The translations under genes were made by a program, and so were the position numbers. Positions 54,891 to 64,000 of a stretch of 64,000 nt of DNA are shown piece by piece (the first letter of the stretch is position 1; the number at the start of each line of letters is the position of its first letter). The notes under the pieces were generated by a model, which worked only from the letters and a program-made list of their open reading frames with translations, searched no databases and was not told the origin of the DNA. Source of the stretch: Pseudomonas sp. CC6-YY-74. GTDB taxonomy: Bacteria > Pseudomonadota > Gammaproteobacteria > Pseudomonadales > Pseudomonadaceae. The stretch is from contig NZ_CP019947.1 of assembly GCF_002025205.1 (NCBI RefSeq), positions 751,501 through 815,500 on the forward strand, written 5' to 3'.

Positions 54891-56900
54891 CTACGGGGTG
54901 GTTGTTCGGTTGCCGGGGTTGCTGTTGCGGATCAGCGTGCGCAGGGCGAAGCGGTTGGGATGGCAGGCCTCGGCGACATCCCGGGCCACGGGCAGCGGTT
55001 CATCGTTGAGCCAGGCGGCAATCAGTTCGCCGGACAGCGGTGCGGTGATCAGCCCGCGCGAACCGTGGCCGCTGTTGATATACAAGCCGTCGAGCCAGGG
55101 GCAGGGGGTGTCCGGCACCTGGCGGGCATCCTTGGTCAGCACCGCATAGGCCTCAATAAAGGCTGGGCGATCCGCCAGGGGGCCGACGATGGGCAAGTAG
55201 TCCGGGCTGGTGCAGCGAAAGGCGGCGCGGCCTTCGAGTTGTGTCGGGTCGAGTCGGGCGCTGTGCAGGCGTTCGGCCAGGTCGCGCGATATTTCCTCGA
55301 GCAGTGCCAGGTTGTCTGCATGATCGGCGCTGTTGAGCCTCAGGTCATCGCTTTTAAAGTCGAAACTGGCGCCCAGGGTATGTTCGCCAAGGCGCGCCGG
55401 GGCGATATAACCCGAGGCGCACACCACACTGCGCAGTGCCGCGCTCTGGGCGGTGGCTGGCACTCGGCTGATCTGCCCACGAATACGCTTGAGCGGCAGT
55501 TCGGCGCTATAGGGGAAGCGCTTGATCTCGGCGGCGCCAGCCAGCACCACCACGGCGGCACTGGCCAGCAGTTTGTCGCCGTTCCAGGCTTGCCAGGCTT
55601 GGCCGTCACGGCGTAACTCCAGCGCCTCCTGGTGCAGTTGCAGGTGAATATTCGGTTGCTCGGCGAGCAGTCGGCACAGCGCCGGCGGGTGGACCCAGCC
55701 GGCTTGCGGATAGAACAAGCCGCCCGCCGGGAGCTGGATGCCGGCCTTGGCTTCGGCACTGGCCTGGTCGAGGTTGACCAGCAGATCACTGGGGAAGGCG
55801 GCCGCCAGTTGCGCCTGGCGTTGCGCTTCCTTGTTGTCGAGGGCCAGTTGCAGTACCCCGCAGTTGTCCCAGTCATGGCCTTTTTGCAGCTGCTCGAGCA
55901 GGCGGCGGGTGTAGCCGAAACCACTGACGATCAAGCGCGACAGCGCCGTGCCATGGGCCGACAGCTTGAGGTAGAGCACGCCTTGCGGGTTGCCCGAGGC
56001 TTCCTCGGCGATGTTGGCGTGGCGTTCCAGCAGGGTCACCTGCCAGCCGCGTATGGCCAGGCTGGCGGCAGTGGCGCAGCCGGCCATTCCCGCTCCGATA
56101 ACCAGGGCCTGGCGTTCGCTGGAGCGCTGCGCCGGCCGGGCGAACCAGGGTTTGCTGGCGCCCCCGGCGGTGCCGACGAACTGGCCCTTGAGCACTTCCC
56201 ACTTGCTGCCCAGGCCCGGCACGCGCTTCATCTTGAAGCCGGCGTCATTCAGGCGCCGACGCACGTAGCCGGTGCTGGTGAAGGTGCCGATGCTGGTGCC
56301 GGGTGCGCTTAACCGGGCCAGTTCGACGAACAGTTCCGGGGTCCACATCTGCGGATTTTTCGCCGGGGCGAAACCGTCGAGAAACCAGGCATCGATCCGT
56401 GCGTCGAGTTGCGGCAGCAGCTCCAAAGCATCGCCGACCAGCAGGGTCAGAATGATCCGTCCGCCGGCGAAAATCAGGCGCTGAAAGCCCGGATGCAGGG
56501 CGACGTACTGGCCTAGCAACTCTTGGGCAAAGGGCGCCAGCTCTGGCCACAAGGCCAGGGCGCGCTGCAGGTCGCTGTAGGTGAGCGGGTATTTCTCCAC
56601 GCTGACGAAGTGCAGCCGTGCGCCCGCGGGCGCCTGCTGCTCGAACAGCTGCCAGGCGCAGAGAAAATTCAGCCCAGTGCCGAAGCCGGTTTCGCCTATC
56701 ACCAGCTGCTCACCGTCACCCAGGGCACTGAAGCGCGCCGGCAGGTCGTTATTGGCGAGAAACACATGGCGGGTTTCGGCCAGGCCATTCTGCTTGGAGA
56801 AATAGACATCGCCGAATAGTCGCGATAACGGCTGCCCCTCGGCGTCCCAGTCGAGCTGCGCGAGTTGGGTGGCGGGTAGGTCGAGCGGGGTGTCGGGCAT
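54891..56900 (-). CDS. mnmC: Bifunctional tRNA modification enzyme MnmC
   Basis: MnmC converts cmnm5(s2)U34 of tRNA to mnm5(s2)U. The 669-residue protein has an N-terminal SAM-dependent methyltransferase (VIGETGFGTGLNFLCAWQLF; DAWFLDGFAPAKNPQMWTPE) and a C-terminal FAD oxidoreductase from about residue 265 (ALVIGAGMAGCATAASLAIR; GLYINSGHGSRGLITAPLSG). Start MPDTPLDLPATQLAQLDWD is usual. It is convergent with the MarR gene and divergent from the PPK2 gene. Confidence 0.96.
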   Translation of the reverse strand: MPDTPLDLPATQLAQLDWDAEGQPLSRLFGDVYFSKQNGLAETRHVFLANNDLPARFSALGDGEQLVIGETGFGTGLNFLCAWQLFEQQAPAGARLHFVSVEKYPLTYSDLQRALALWPELAPFAQELLGQYVALHPGFQRLIFAGGRIILTLLVGDALELLPQLDARIDAWFLDGFAPAKNPQMWTPELFVELARLSAPGTSIGTFTSTGYVRRRLNDAGFKMKRVPGLGSKWEVLKGQFVGTAGGASKPWFARPAQRSSERQALVIGAGMAGCATAASLAIRGWQVTLLERHANIAEEASGNPQGVLYLKLSAHGTALSRLIVSGFGYTRRLLEQLQKGHDWDNCGVLQLALDNKEAQRQAQLAAAFPSDLLVNLDQASAEAKAGIQLPAGGLFYPQAGWVHPPALCRLLAEQPNIHLQLHQEALELRRDGQAWQAWNGDKLLASAAVVVLAGAAEIKRFPYSAELPLKRIRGQISRVPATAQSAALRSVVCASGYIAPARLGEHTLGASFDFKSDDLRLNSADHADNLALLEEISRDLAERLHSARLDPTQLEGRAAFRCTSPDYLPIVGPLADRPAFIEAYAVLTKDARQVPDTPCPWLDGLYINSGHGSRGLITAPLSGELIAAWLNDEPLPVARDVAEACHPNRFALRTLIRNSNPGNRTTTP

Positions 56901-57099
56901 GGCAAGGGCACCAGGTTGAGCAGGCGGGCATTCTAGCGCGGTTGTCCGAGTACTTCAGGGTGCGCCGCGGCTTTTGGCCCAGGGCCGCCCCGGCGCGCTG
57001 CTCGGCTGGCGCGGCTCGATCGGCCGGGCACCCGCATATGCTTCACCTCATCGCTCGCGCGATCCGCTAGGCTCTGCTGATCAGATCAGGGAGCTAGTC

Positions 57100-58587
57100 A
57101 TGTTCGAGTCCGCCGAGATTGGTCACGCCATCGAAAAAGCCACCTTCGATGCCGTCGTTCCGGAGTTGCGTGAGGCATTGCTGCAAGCACAGTACGAGTT
57201 GAAGGATCAGGGGCGGTTTCCGGTGATCATCCTGCTCTGCGGCATCGAGGGGGCCGGCAAGGGTGAGACGGTCAAACTGCTCAACGAGTGGATGGACCCG
57301 CGTCTGATCCAGGTCAGTACGTTTGATCAACAGACTGACGAGGAGTTGGCCCGGCCCCCGGCCTGGCGCTATTGGCGACAGTTACCGCCCAAGGGCCACA
57401 TGGGGGTGTTCTTCGGCAACTGGTACAGCCAGATGCTGCAGGGGCGGGTGCAAGGACATTTCAAGAATGCCGTGCTGGACCAGGCGATTGATGCGGCCTC
57501 GGCCCTGGAACGCATGCTCTGTGACGAGGGCGCGTTGATCTTCAAGTTCTGGTTTCATCTGTCCAAGAAACAGATGAAGGCGCGCCTCAAATCGTTGCAG
57601 GACGACCCCTTGCACAGTTGGCGCATCAGCCCGCTGGATTGGCAGTCGTCGAAGACCTACGACAAGTATGTGCGGGTCGGCGAACGGGTGCTACGCCGCA
57701 CCAGTCGTGACTATGCGCCCTGGTATGTGGTCGAGGGCGTGGACGAGTATTACCGCAGCCTGACGGTCGGACGAATTCTCCTCGATGGCTTGCAAGCTGC
57801 GCTCAAAGCCAGAAGCCAGTCGCAGGTTCAGCCCCATGCGGCGCCGCTGACGTCCAGCCTGGATGATCTGAGCGTGCTCGACAGCCTGGATATGAGCCAG
57901 GCGCTGGACAAGAGTGACTACAACGAGCAACTGGTCACCGAGCAGGCGCGGCTGTCGGGTTTGCTGCGCGACAAACGCATGCGCAAGCATGCCTTGGTGG
58001 CGGTGTTCGAGGGTAACGATGCCGCCGGCAAGGGCGGCGCGATTCGCCGAGTGACGGCGGCGCTCGATCCGCGTCTGTACCGCATCGTGCAGGTCGCGGC
58101 GCCGACCGACGAGGAGCGCGCGCAGCCCTACCTGTGGCGTTTCTGGCGGCAAATTCCGGCGCGCGGCAAGTTCACCATGTTCGATCGTTCCTGGTACGGC
58201 CGGGTGCTGGTGGAGCGGGTCGAAGGCTTTTGCAGTCCCGCTGACTGGCTGCGTGCCTATGGCGAGATCAACGACTTCGAGGAGCAACTGACTGACGCCG
58301 GCGTGGTGCTGGTCAAGTTCTGGCTGGCGATCGACCAGGAAACCCAGTTGCAGCGTTTTAACCAGCGAGAACAGACCCCCTTCAAGCGCTTCAAGATCAC
58401 CGCGGACGACTGGCGCAATCGCGAAAAGTGGCCGCAGTACCGCGATGCCGTGGGCGATATGGTCGACCGTACCAGTACCGAGATCGCGCCCTGGACTTTG
58501 GTCGAGGCCAATGACAAGCGCTTTGCCCGGGTCAAGGTGCTGCGCACTATCAATGAGGCGCTGGAGGCCGCGTTCGCCAAGGATTGA
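57100..58587 (+). CDS. pap: Polyphosphate:AMP phosphotransferase (two-domain PPK2)
   Basis: This class II PPK2 uses polyphosphate to phosphorylate AMP to ADP. The 495-residue protein contains two fused PPK2 domains. The N-terminal one has a divergent Walker A (LCGIEGAGKGETVKLLNEW); the C-terminal, probably catalytic, one has FEGNDAAGKGGAIRRV, WRFWRQIPARGKFTMFDRSW and VLVERVEGF. Length matches known Pap proteins. Start MFESAEIGHAIEKAT follows CAGGGAG; the longer frame has no match. Confidence 0.93.
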   Translation: MFESAEIGHAIEKATFDAVVPELREALLQAQYELKDQGRFPVIILLCGIEGAGKGETVKLLNEWMDPRLIQVSTFDQQTDEELARPPAWRYWRQLPPKGHMGVFFGNWYSQMLQGRVQGHFKNAVLDQAIDAASALERMLCDEGALIFKFWFHLSKKQMKARLKSLQDDPLHSWRISPLDWQSSKTYDKYVRVGERVLRRTSRDYAPWYVVEGVDEYYRSLTVGRILLDGLQAALKARSQSQVQPHAAPLTSSLDDLSVLDSLDMSQALDKSDYNEQLVTEQARLSGLLRDKRMRKHALVAVFEGNDAAGKGGAIRRVTAALDPRLYRIVQVAAPTDEERAQPYLWRFWRQIPARGKFTMFDRSWYGRVLVERVEGFCSPADWLRAYGEINDFEEQLTDAGVVLVKFWLAIDQETQLQRFNQREQTPFKRFKITADDWRNREKWPQYRDAVGDMVDRTSTEIAPWTLVEANDKRFARVKVLRTINEALEAAFAKD

Positions 58588-58733
58588 TGGCATCCGCCGA
58601 AGCGGCGTAACGTGGCGTGCATCCGGCTAGGCAACGATGGTCGCGCATACGACTGGTGAATGATCGTCGCAGGCTGAGATTGTTCAGCCTTATTCTCGCC
58701 GCCTATCCAACGTCAACAATAATGAGGTGCATC

Positions 58734-59918
<1,185 letters not shown>

Positions 59919-59948
59919 GGCGCGGTCTTTTCAGCAGGGCTTAGCCAC

Positions 59949-59982
59949 AAAAAAACCGCGTCGTTGCAGACGCGTTTTTTTT
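59949..59982 (+). terminator. Bidirectional terminator after thiolase gene
   Basis: CGCGTC-GTTGCA-GACGCG flanked by A and T runs on either side. Confidence 0.9.
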
Positions 59983-60036
59983 GCTTCACCGCGCGCTTGC
60001 GGGGAAGGCAGCCTTGACTCTGGGGAAGACATAGTC

Positions 60037-60067
60037 GCAATCCCTGAGACCTAGATCAGGGGATTGC
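60037..60067. other. Imperfect hairpin in thiolase-gspD gap
   Basis: GCAATCCCTGA and TCAGGGGATTGC pair with one bulged G around an 8-nt loop. It lies between two terminators; purpose unclear. Confidence 0.4.
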
Positions 60068-60142
60068 TGTGTCTGGCGACTGCCACGTGACCTGCCGCCC
60101 AGCCTGTCACGCTGGTCTTTCCGGCAATAATGCGCAGAAGCT

Positions 60143-60172
60143 AAAAGCCCCGCTGAGAGAAGCGGGGCTTTT
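60143..60172 (-). terminator. Terminator of gspC-gspD
   Basis: AAAAGCCCCGCT-N6-AGCGGGGCTTTT, a strong stem with T run on the minus strand, about 15 bp after the gspD stop. Confidence 0.92.
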
Positions 60173-60186
60173 CATGTGCGCGGACT

Positions 60187-62136
60187 TTACTCGCGCACGT
60201 CGATGGCCGGCGTATTGTCACGATCGAACAGTTTGTTGGGGTCGCGCGGCAGGATGCCGGGGCGGTAATCGCTGCTCACATCGCCGAGCACGCGGATGTC
60301 GCTGTACTTCTTGCCCGAGAGTGCGGCCAGGCCTGCGGCATCGCGGATCACGGTCGGGCGCAGGAACACCATGAGATTGCGTTTGATGTGAGTGTCCTTG
60401 GTCGAGCGGAACAAGCGGCCGAGCAGGGGGATATCGCCAAGTAGCGGCACTTTCGAAACGGTCTGCGTCACATCGTCCTGAATCAGTCCGCCGAGCACGA
60501 TGACCTGGCCATCTTCGGCGAGGATGGTGCTCTTGATCGAGCGCTTATTGGTGATCAGGTCCACCGCATTGACCCCCTGGGTAGTCGGGGCAATGGAGGA
60601 GATTTCCTGTTCGATTTCCAGGCGTAAGCTGGCGCCTTCGTTGATGTGTGGGGTGACTTTCAGGGTCACGCCGATGTCCTGGCGCTCGATGGTGGTGAAG
60701 GGGTTGTCCGCCCCCGCGGCGCTGGTGGTGAAGGAACCGGTCTGGAAGGGCACGTTCTGCCCGACCAGAATTTCCGCTTTCTGGTTGTCCAGCGTTAGCA
60801 GGCTGGGCGTCGACAGCAGGTTGCTCTTGGTGTTGGCCGACAACGCGGTGATCAGCACGCCGAAGCTGTCGGTGCCGAGGCCGATGATGGCGCCGTTCGG
60901 GAGGCTGTTGAGTATCGGGTTGTCGATGTTATTGCGTTGATCCTGGGCGGCTTGCAGGACAGTGCCGACCGACAGACCGGTGTTGCTGAAGTTCACCCCG
61001 CCTAGACCGCCTGTGCTGCCGCGGGCATCCACCGCCCACTGCACGCCGAGGGCATCGCTGATGTCACCGGAAACTTCGACGATGGCCGCTTCCACCATCA
61101 CCTGAGCGCGCGGCACATCGAGCTGGCGGACGATGTTTTCGAGGGTCGCCACCAGGTCCGGATCAGCCAGTAATACCAGGGCGTTGAGGCTTTCGTCGGC
61201 GCGAATCAGGATGTTCTGCGGTCTTCCGGTGGATTCTCCGTCGCTCTGGGTTTTCAGCCCTTCGGAGATATCGCCGAGGGTTTCCGCAAGAGCCTTGGCG
61301 TCGTTATGGCGCAGGAGAATCACCCGGGTATTGGCTGAGCGACTGGTCGGGCTGTCCAGCGATTGCGCCAACGCTACCAGCTTGGCGCGCGCCGCCGGCG
61401 GGCCAAGGATGATCAGGCGGTTGGTGCGCGCGTCGGCGATTACCTGGATACCGGCCGAGCCTTTCCCCTGGCCACGCTCCAGGGTTTTATTGAGCAGTTC
61501 GGCGGCATCCATGACCCAGGCATGCTGAAGGTCGAGCACGCTGTAATCGCGATCACCTTTCTGGTCGAGCTGACGCAGCAAGTCTTCGATGCGCGCGATA
61601 TTGGCACTGCGATCACTGATGATGATCGCGTTGGCCGAGGTGACTGCGGCCAGATGGCCGTATTGAGGCACCAGGGGGCGAAGCAAGGGAATGAGTTCGG
61701 TAGCTGAGGTGTGCTGCACTTGAATCAGGCGGGTTTCCAGGAGGTCCGGGGCGGGGCGGCCTTGTCCCGCATCGGCCTTGGCCTCGGCGTTGGGCACGAT
61801 ACGCGCCTGCTCGCCCTGAGTGATGACGCTGAAGCCGTGGGTGGCCATCACCGAGAGGAATAGTTGATAGATTTCGCTCAGGGTCAGCGGCGTGCTCGAT
61901 ACCACGCTGACCTGGCCTTTGACCCGCGGATCGACGATGAAGGTTTCCCCGGTGATCTGCGCGATCTGCTCGATGAACTCGCGGATATCGGCGCCCTTCA
62001 GGTTGATGGTCCAGCTTTCTTCCTGTTGGTTGGCGCTGGGTGTTGCCGGGCTAATGGCCGCATTCAGGGGCAAAGAGCTGAACGCCAAGCCGGCGGCAAG
62101 CAGGGCGCAGGTGAGGCGCGAGAAGATCGGAGTCAT
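60187..62136 (-). CDS. gspD: Type II secretion secretin GspD/XcpQ
   Basis: This is the outer-membrane channel of the general secretory pathway. The 649-residue protein has a signal peptide (LLAAGLAFSSLPLNAA), N0 to N3 periplasmic domains (WTINLKGADIREFIEQIAQI; RLIQVQHTSATELIPLLRPL; NRLIILGPPAARAKLVALAQ) and the secretin barrel (VPFQTGSFTTSAAGADNPFT, GVTLKVTPHINEGASLRLEI, VPLLGDIPLLGRLFRS), ending with a short S-domain-like tail. Start MTPIFSRL; longer frame lacks a signal. It follows gspC by four bases. Confidence 0.96.
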   Translation of the reverse strand: MTPIFSRLTCALLAAGLAFSSLPLNAAISPATPSANQQEESWTINLKGADIREFIEQIAQITGETFIVDPRVKGQVSVVSSTPLTLSEIYQLFLSVMATHGFSVITQGEQARIVPNAEAKADAGQGRPAPDLLETRLIQVQHTSATELIPLLRPLVPQYGHLAAVTSANAIIISDRSANIARIEDLLRQLDQKGDRDYSVLDLQHAWVMDAAELLNKTLERGQGKGSAGIQVIADARTNRLIILGPPAARAKLVALAQSLDSPTSRSANTRVILLRHNDAKALAETLGDISEGLKTQSDGESTGRPQNILIRADESLNALVLLADPDLVATLENIVRQLDVPRAQVMVEAAIVEVSGDISDALGVQWAVDARGSTGGLGGVNFSNTGLSVGTVLQAAQDQRNNIDNPILNSLPNGAIIGLGTDSFGVLITALSANTKSNLLSTPSLLTLDNQKAEILVGQNVPFQTGSFTTSAAGADNPFTTIERQDIGVTLKVTPHINEGASLRLEIEQEISSIAPTTQGVNAVDLITNKRSIKSTILAEDGQVIVLGGLIQDDVTQTVSKVPLLGDIPLLGRLFRSTKDTHIKRNLMVFLRPTVIRDAAGLAALSGKKYSDIRVLGDVSSDYRPGILPRDPNKLFDRDNTPAIDVRE

Positions 62137-62140
62137 CGGT

Positions 62141-62800
62141 TCAGTTGCTTTCCGTAGTCTGGTCGGTGGGGGGGGCGTCCGCTGGCAAGGTACCGGCCGC
62201 TTCCATCTGCTGGCGCAGGGCGTCCATGCGTTCGCGCAGTTGCTCGAGGTTGCCGGCTTCCAGTTGGTCGAGTTGATCCTGCGCATCAGTCGCGGCTTCG
62301 TCTGGCGCGTAAACCATACCCTGATCACTGGAGCGATTGTGTGGAAACGCCAGGCTTTCGAGGCGGCCATTGCGCAGCAACTCTACGCGATCGGTATGGA
62401 CCGCATGCAGGCTTACGCCGCCAATCACTTCACTGTCTATGCCGTAGCGCTGTGCCTGGTTGCCATCCAGGCGAATGATCGCACTGGAGCGCTTGGGGTC
62501 GGCATGTACGAAGCTGCCGAGCAGTGTCAGGCGCATGGTGGTGGCGGGTGGTGGCGCCTCACTGCTCTGGCTGCTGCCGAATAACTGCTCCAGCCCTTGG
62601 CCGGAGGCAGGGGGCAGCAGGCTAGCCGTATTCGGTGTGTCGTGCACAGCCGGAGCCCTGAGCAGGCGCAGCCACTCGGCGGTTTGCCAGGCCAGGCTAA
62701 TGCTCATGGCCAAGACGACCACAACGCCAACCAGAGTAGTTGCGTGCAGTTGCATCCAGCGTCGAGTAGCCATAAGAGGCAAAAGCGTTACTCCAGACAT
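62141..62800 (-). CDS. gspC: Type II secretion protein GspC/XcpP
   Basis: This inner-membrane clamp links the assembly platform to the secretin. The 219-residue frame has one N-terminal membrane helix (LVGVVVVLAMSISLAWQTAE), a Pro-rich stretch and the HR domain (MRLTLLGSFVHADPKRSSAI, IGGVSLHAVHTDRVELLRNG), then a C-terminal coiled region (QLEAGNLEQLRERMDALRQQ) rather than PDZ, as in XcpP. The start could be nine codons later (MATRRWMQL); neither ATG has a strong ribosome site. Confidence 0.92.
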   Translation of the reverse strand: MSGVTLLPLMATRRWMQLHATTLVGVVVVLAMSISLAWQTAEWLRLLRAPAVHDTPNTASLLPPASGQGLEQLFGSSQSSEAPPPATTMRLTLLGSFVHADPKRSSAIIRLDGNQAQRYGIDSEVIGGVSLHAVHTDRVELLRNGRLESLAFPHNRSSDQGMVYAPDEAATDAQDQLDQLEAGNLEQLRERMDALRQQMEAAGTLPADAPPTDQTTESN

Positions 62801-63098
62801 TTATTGTTATGTGGCGCGATCCGCGCGCCGATCATAGACAGTTGACGAGCATTTGACAGCCCCCTGTCAGGGTGGTGTGTCATGTTCGGCGATGTGCTAA
62901 AGATAGCGCAGAGTTTGAGACAATATCGAATGCCGTCGGACAGCGCTCGCAGTAGGCGGGAGTTGTTTTCACCAGCGCTTAGTTTTCCCGCTCCAGTGCG
63001 GGAAGTTCATAACCACCAAGCGGCGCAACCGCAGACGTACAACGGTCATAATCAGTCGTGATACGCCGGCCAGGTCACCGTTTCAAGGCTTATCCAGG
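62801..63098. promoter_or_regulatory. Divergent promoter region gspC-gspE
   Basis: No gene is seen. Two palindromes stand out: TGACAG-CCCC-CTGTCA (62854-62869) and TTCCCGC-TCCAGT-GCGGGAA (62985-63004). They may be operators or leader hairpins controlling both halves of the Xcp-type cluster. A canonical LasR/RhlR box was not recognised. Confidence 0.45.
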
Positions 63099-64000
63099 AT
63101 GAATACACTGCCCACCGAAGCCCCCCTGCGCCGTTTGCCGTTCAGCTTCGCCAAACGTCACGGCGTGGTCTTGCTGATCGAGGCCGATCCGCCCTGTCTG
63201 GCCCATCGCGCTGCCGTCGAACTGGTGGCGCTGGCCGAGGCCCAGCGCTTTGCCGGGCGCCGATTACCTATGCAGGCCTTGACCAGCGAAGCGTTTGAGC
63301 AGGCTCTGGCCAAGGCTTATCAGCACGAATCTGGGGCCATGCAACTGGCCGAGGGACTGGGCGGCAGTCTGGATCTGGCGGCCCTGGCCGAGCAGGTGCC
63401 GCAAATCGAAGACCTGTTGGAGCAGGAGGATGACGCCCCGATCATCCGGCTGATCAACGCCATCCTTGGCGAAGCGATCAAGGAAGACGCTTCGGATATC
63501 CACCTGGAAACCTTCGAGAAGCGCCTAGTGGTGCGTTTTCGCGTGGATGGCATCCTCCGTGAGGTGCTCGAGCCCAAGCGCGAGCTGGCGGCGCTGCTGG
63601 TGTCGCGGATCAAGGTCATGGCGCGTCTGGACATCGCCGAGAAGCGCGTACCCCAGGACGGGCGCATCTCCCTCAAGGTCGGTGGCCGCGAGGTGGATAT
63701 CCGCGTCTCCACGTTGCCCTCGGCCAATGGCGAGCGGGTGGTGCTGCGCCTGCTCGACAAACAGGCTGGGCGCCTCAATTTAGAGCATCTGGGCATGAGT
63801 GCGCGGGATCGCCAGTTGATGGAGGCGGCGGTGCACAAACCCCATGGCATTCTGTTGGTCACCGGCCCCACCGGTTCCGGCAAGACCACCACCCTGTATG
63901 CCAGCCTGGTCAGCCTCAACGACCGCACGCGCAATATACTCACGGTGGAGGATCCGATCGAGTACCACCTCGAGGGTATCGGCCAGACCCAGGTCAACCC
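63099..64000 (+). CDS. gspE: Type II secretion ATPase GspE/XcpR (3' end outside window)
   Basis: GspE is the cytoplasmic hexameric ATPase that powers pseudopilus assembly. About 300 residues are visible, starting [20 protein letters not shown]. Seen are the linker [20 protein letters not shown], the Asp-box-like [40 protein letters not shown] and Walker [14 protein letters not shown], then [20 protein letters not shown] at the window edge. The frame is open to the end. It is divergent from gspC-gspD, the Pseudomonas xcp arrangement. Confidence 0.96.
   Translation, partial: MNTLPTEAPLRRLPFSFAKRHGVVLLIEADPPCLAHRAAVELVALAEAQRFAGRRLPMQALTSEAFEQALAKAYQHESGAMQLAEGLGGSLDLAALAEQVPQIEDLLEQEDDAPIIRLINAILGEAIKEDASDIHLETFEKRLVVRFRVDGILREVLEPKRELAALLVSRIKVMARLDIAEKRVPQDGRISLKVGGREVDIRVSTLPSANGERVVLRLLDKQAGRLNLEHLGMSARDRQLMEAAVHKPHGILLVTGPTGSGKTTTLYASLVSLNDRTRNILTVEDPIEYHLEGIGQTQVN

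Overview
The window reads as chromosomal DNA of a Pseudomonas species: GC-rich, densely packed and almost wholly core genome. The evidence is the polar-flagellum chemotaxis cluster (cheZ-cheA-cheB-motC-motD-parC-parP-cheW-fipA), a complete ccmABCDEFGHI operon, the N-acetylglutaminylglutamine amide (NAGGN) osmoprotectant operon, and Xcp-type type II secretion genes with gspC-gspD divergent from gspE. The species cannot be fixed from sequence reading alone. I see no insertion sequence, prophage, integron or CRISPR array.

Layout. 1-8.5 kb: chemotaxis and motility operon on the plus strand, entered inside cheZ. 8.6-10.5 kb (minus): a FliK-like protein coupled to a small FlhB-C-terminal-like protein. 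10.65-17.9 kb (plus): cytochrome c maturation operon ending in a small lipoprotein. 18-22 kb: a pirin remnant, a cysteine-bearing MerR regulator, an MlaA-like protein translationally coupled to a secreted alpha/beta hydrolase, a GNAT acetyltransferase, a DUF2061 membrane protein and a ComEA-like protein. 22.5-28.8 kb: a ZapE/AFG1 remnant beside tRNA-Asn, an aromatic/aspartate-type aminotransferase, uvrB, rdgC, tRNA-Val, tRNA-Asp and an FKBP lipoprotein. 29-34 kb: a DUF1232 protein, a decayed solute-binding-protein pseudogene, a three-gene XRE/unknown/Sel1 unit, and an EAL-CBS-GGDEF gene split by a frameshift. 34-42.8 kb: prc, a quinone oxidoreductase, ahpC-ahpF, a conserved unknown, a DUF2835 protein, pyrD and rmf. 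43-49 kb: rlmKL, a YheU-family protein and a 7TMR-DISM hybrid histidine kinase. 49-54.7 kb: the NAGGN operon and a divergent MarR regulator. 54.9-60 kb: mnmC, a two-domain PPK2 kinase and a thiolase. 60-64 kb: gspD and gspC (minus) divergent from gspE, which runs off the window.

How the genes work together. The first operon builds and positions the polar chemoreceptor array: CheA, CheW, CheB and CheZ signal, ParC and ParP tether the array to the pole, FipA helps place the flagellum, and MotCD supplies a stator. The ccm operon exports and attaches heme to periplasmic c-type cytochromes. The NAGGN genes make and turn over a dipeptide osmolyte. AhpC and AhpF form a peroxide-reducing pair.

The most interesting unexplained items are the multiplied acidic motif in the CheA linker, the FliK/FlhX-like pair, the apparently non-lipidated MlaA-like protein coupled to a periplasmic hydrolase, the XRE/unknown/Sel1 unit, an inverted DnaA-box pair beside an AT-rich tract, and several fresh gene remnants. 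No clearly new multi-gene system could be demonstrated by reading alone.
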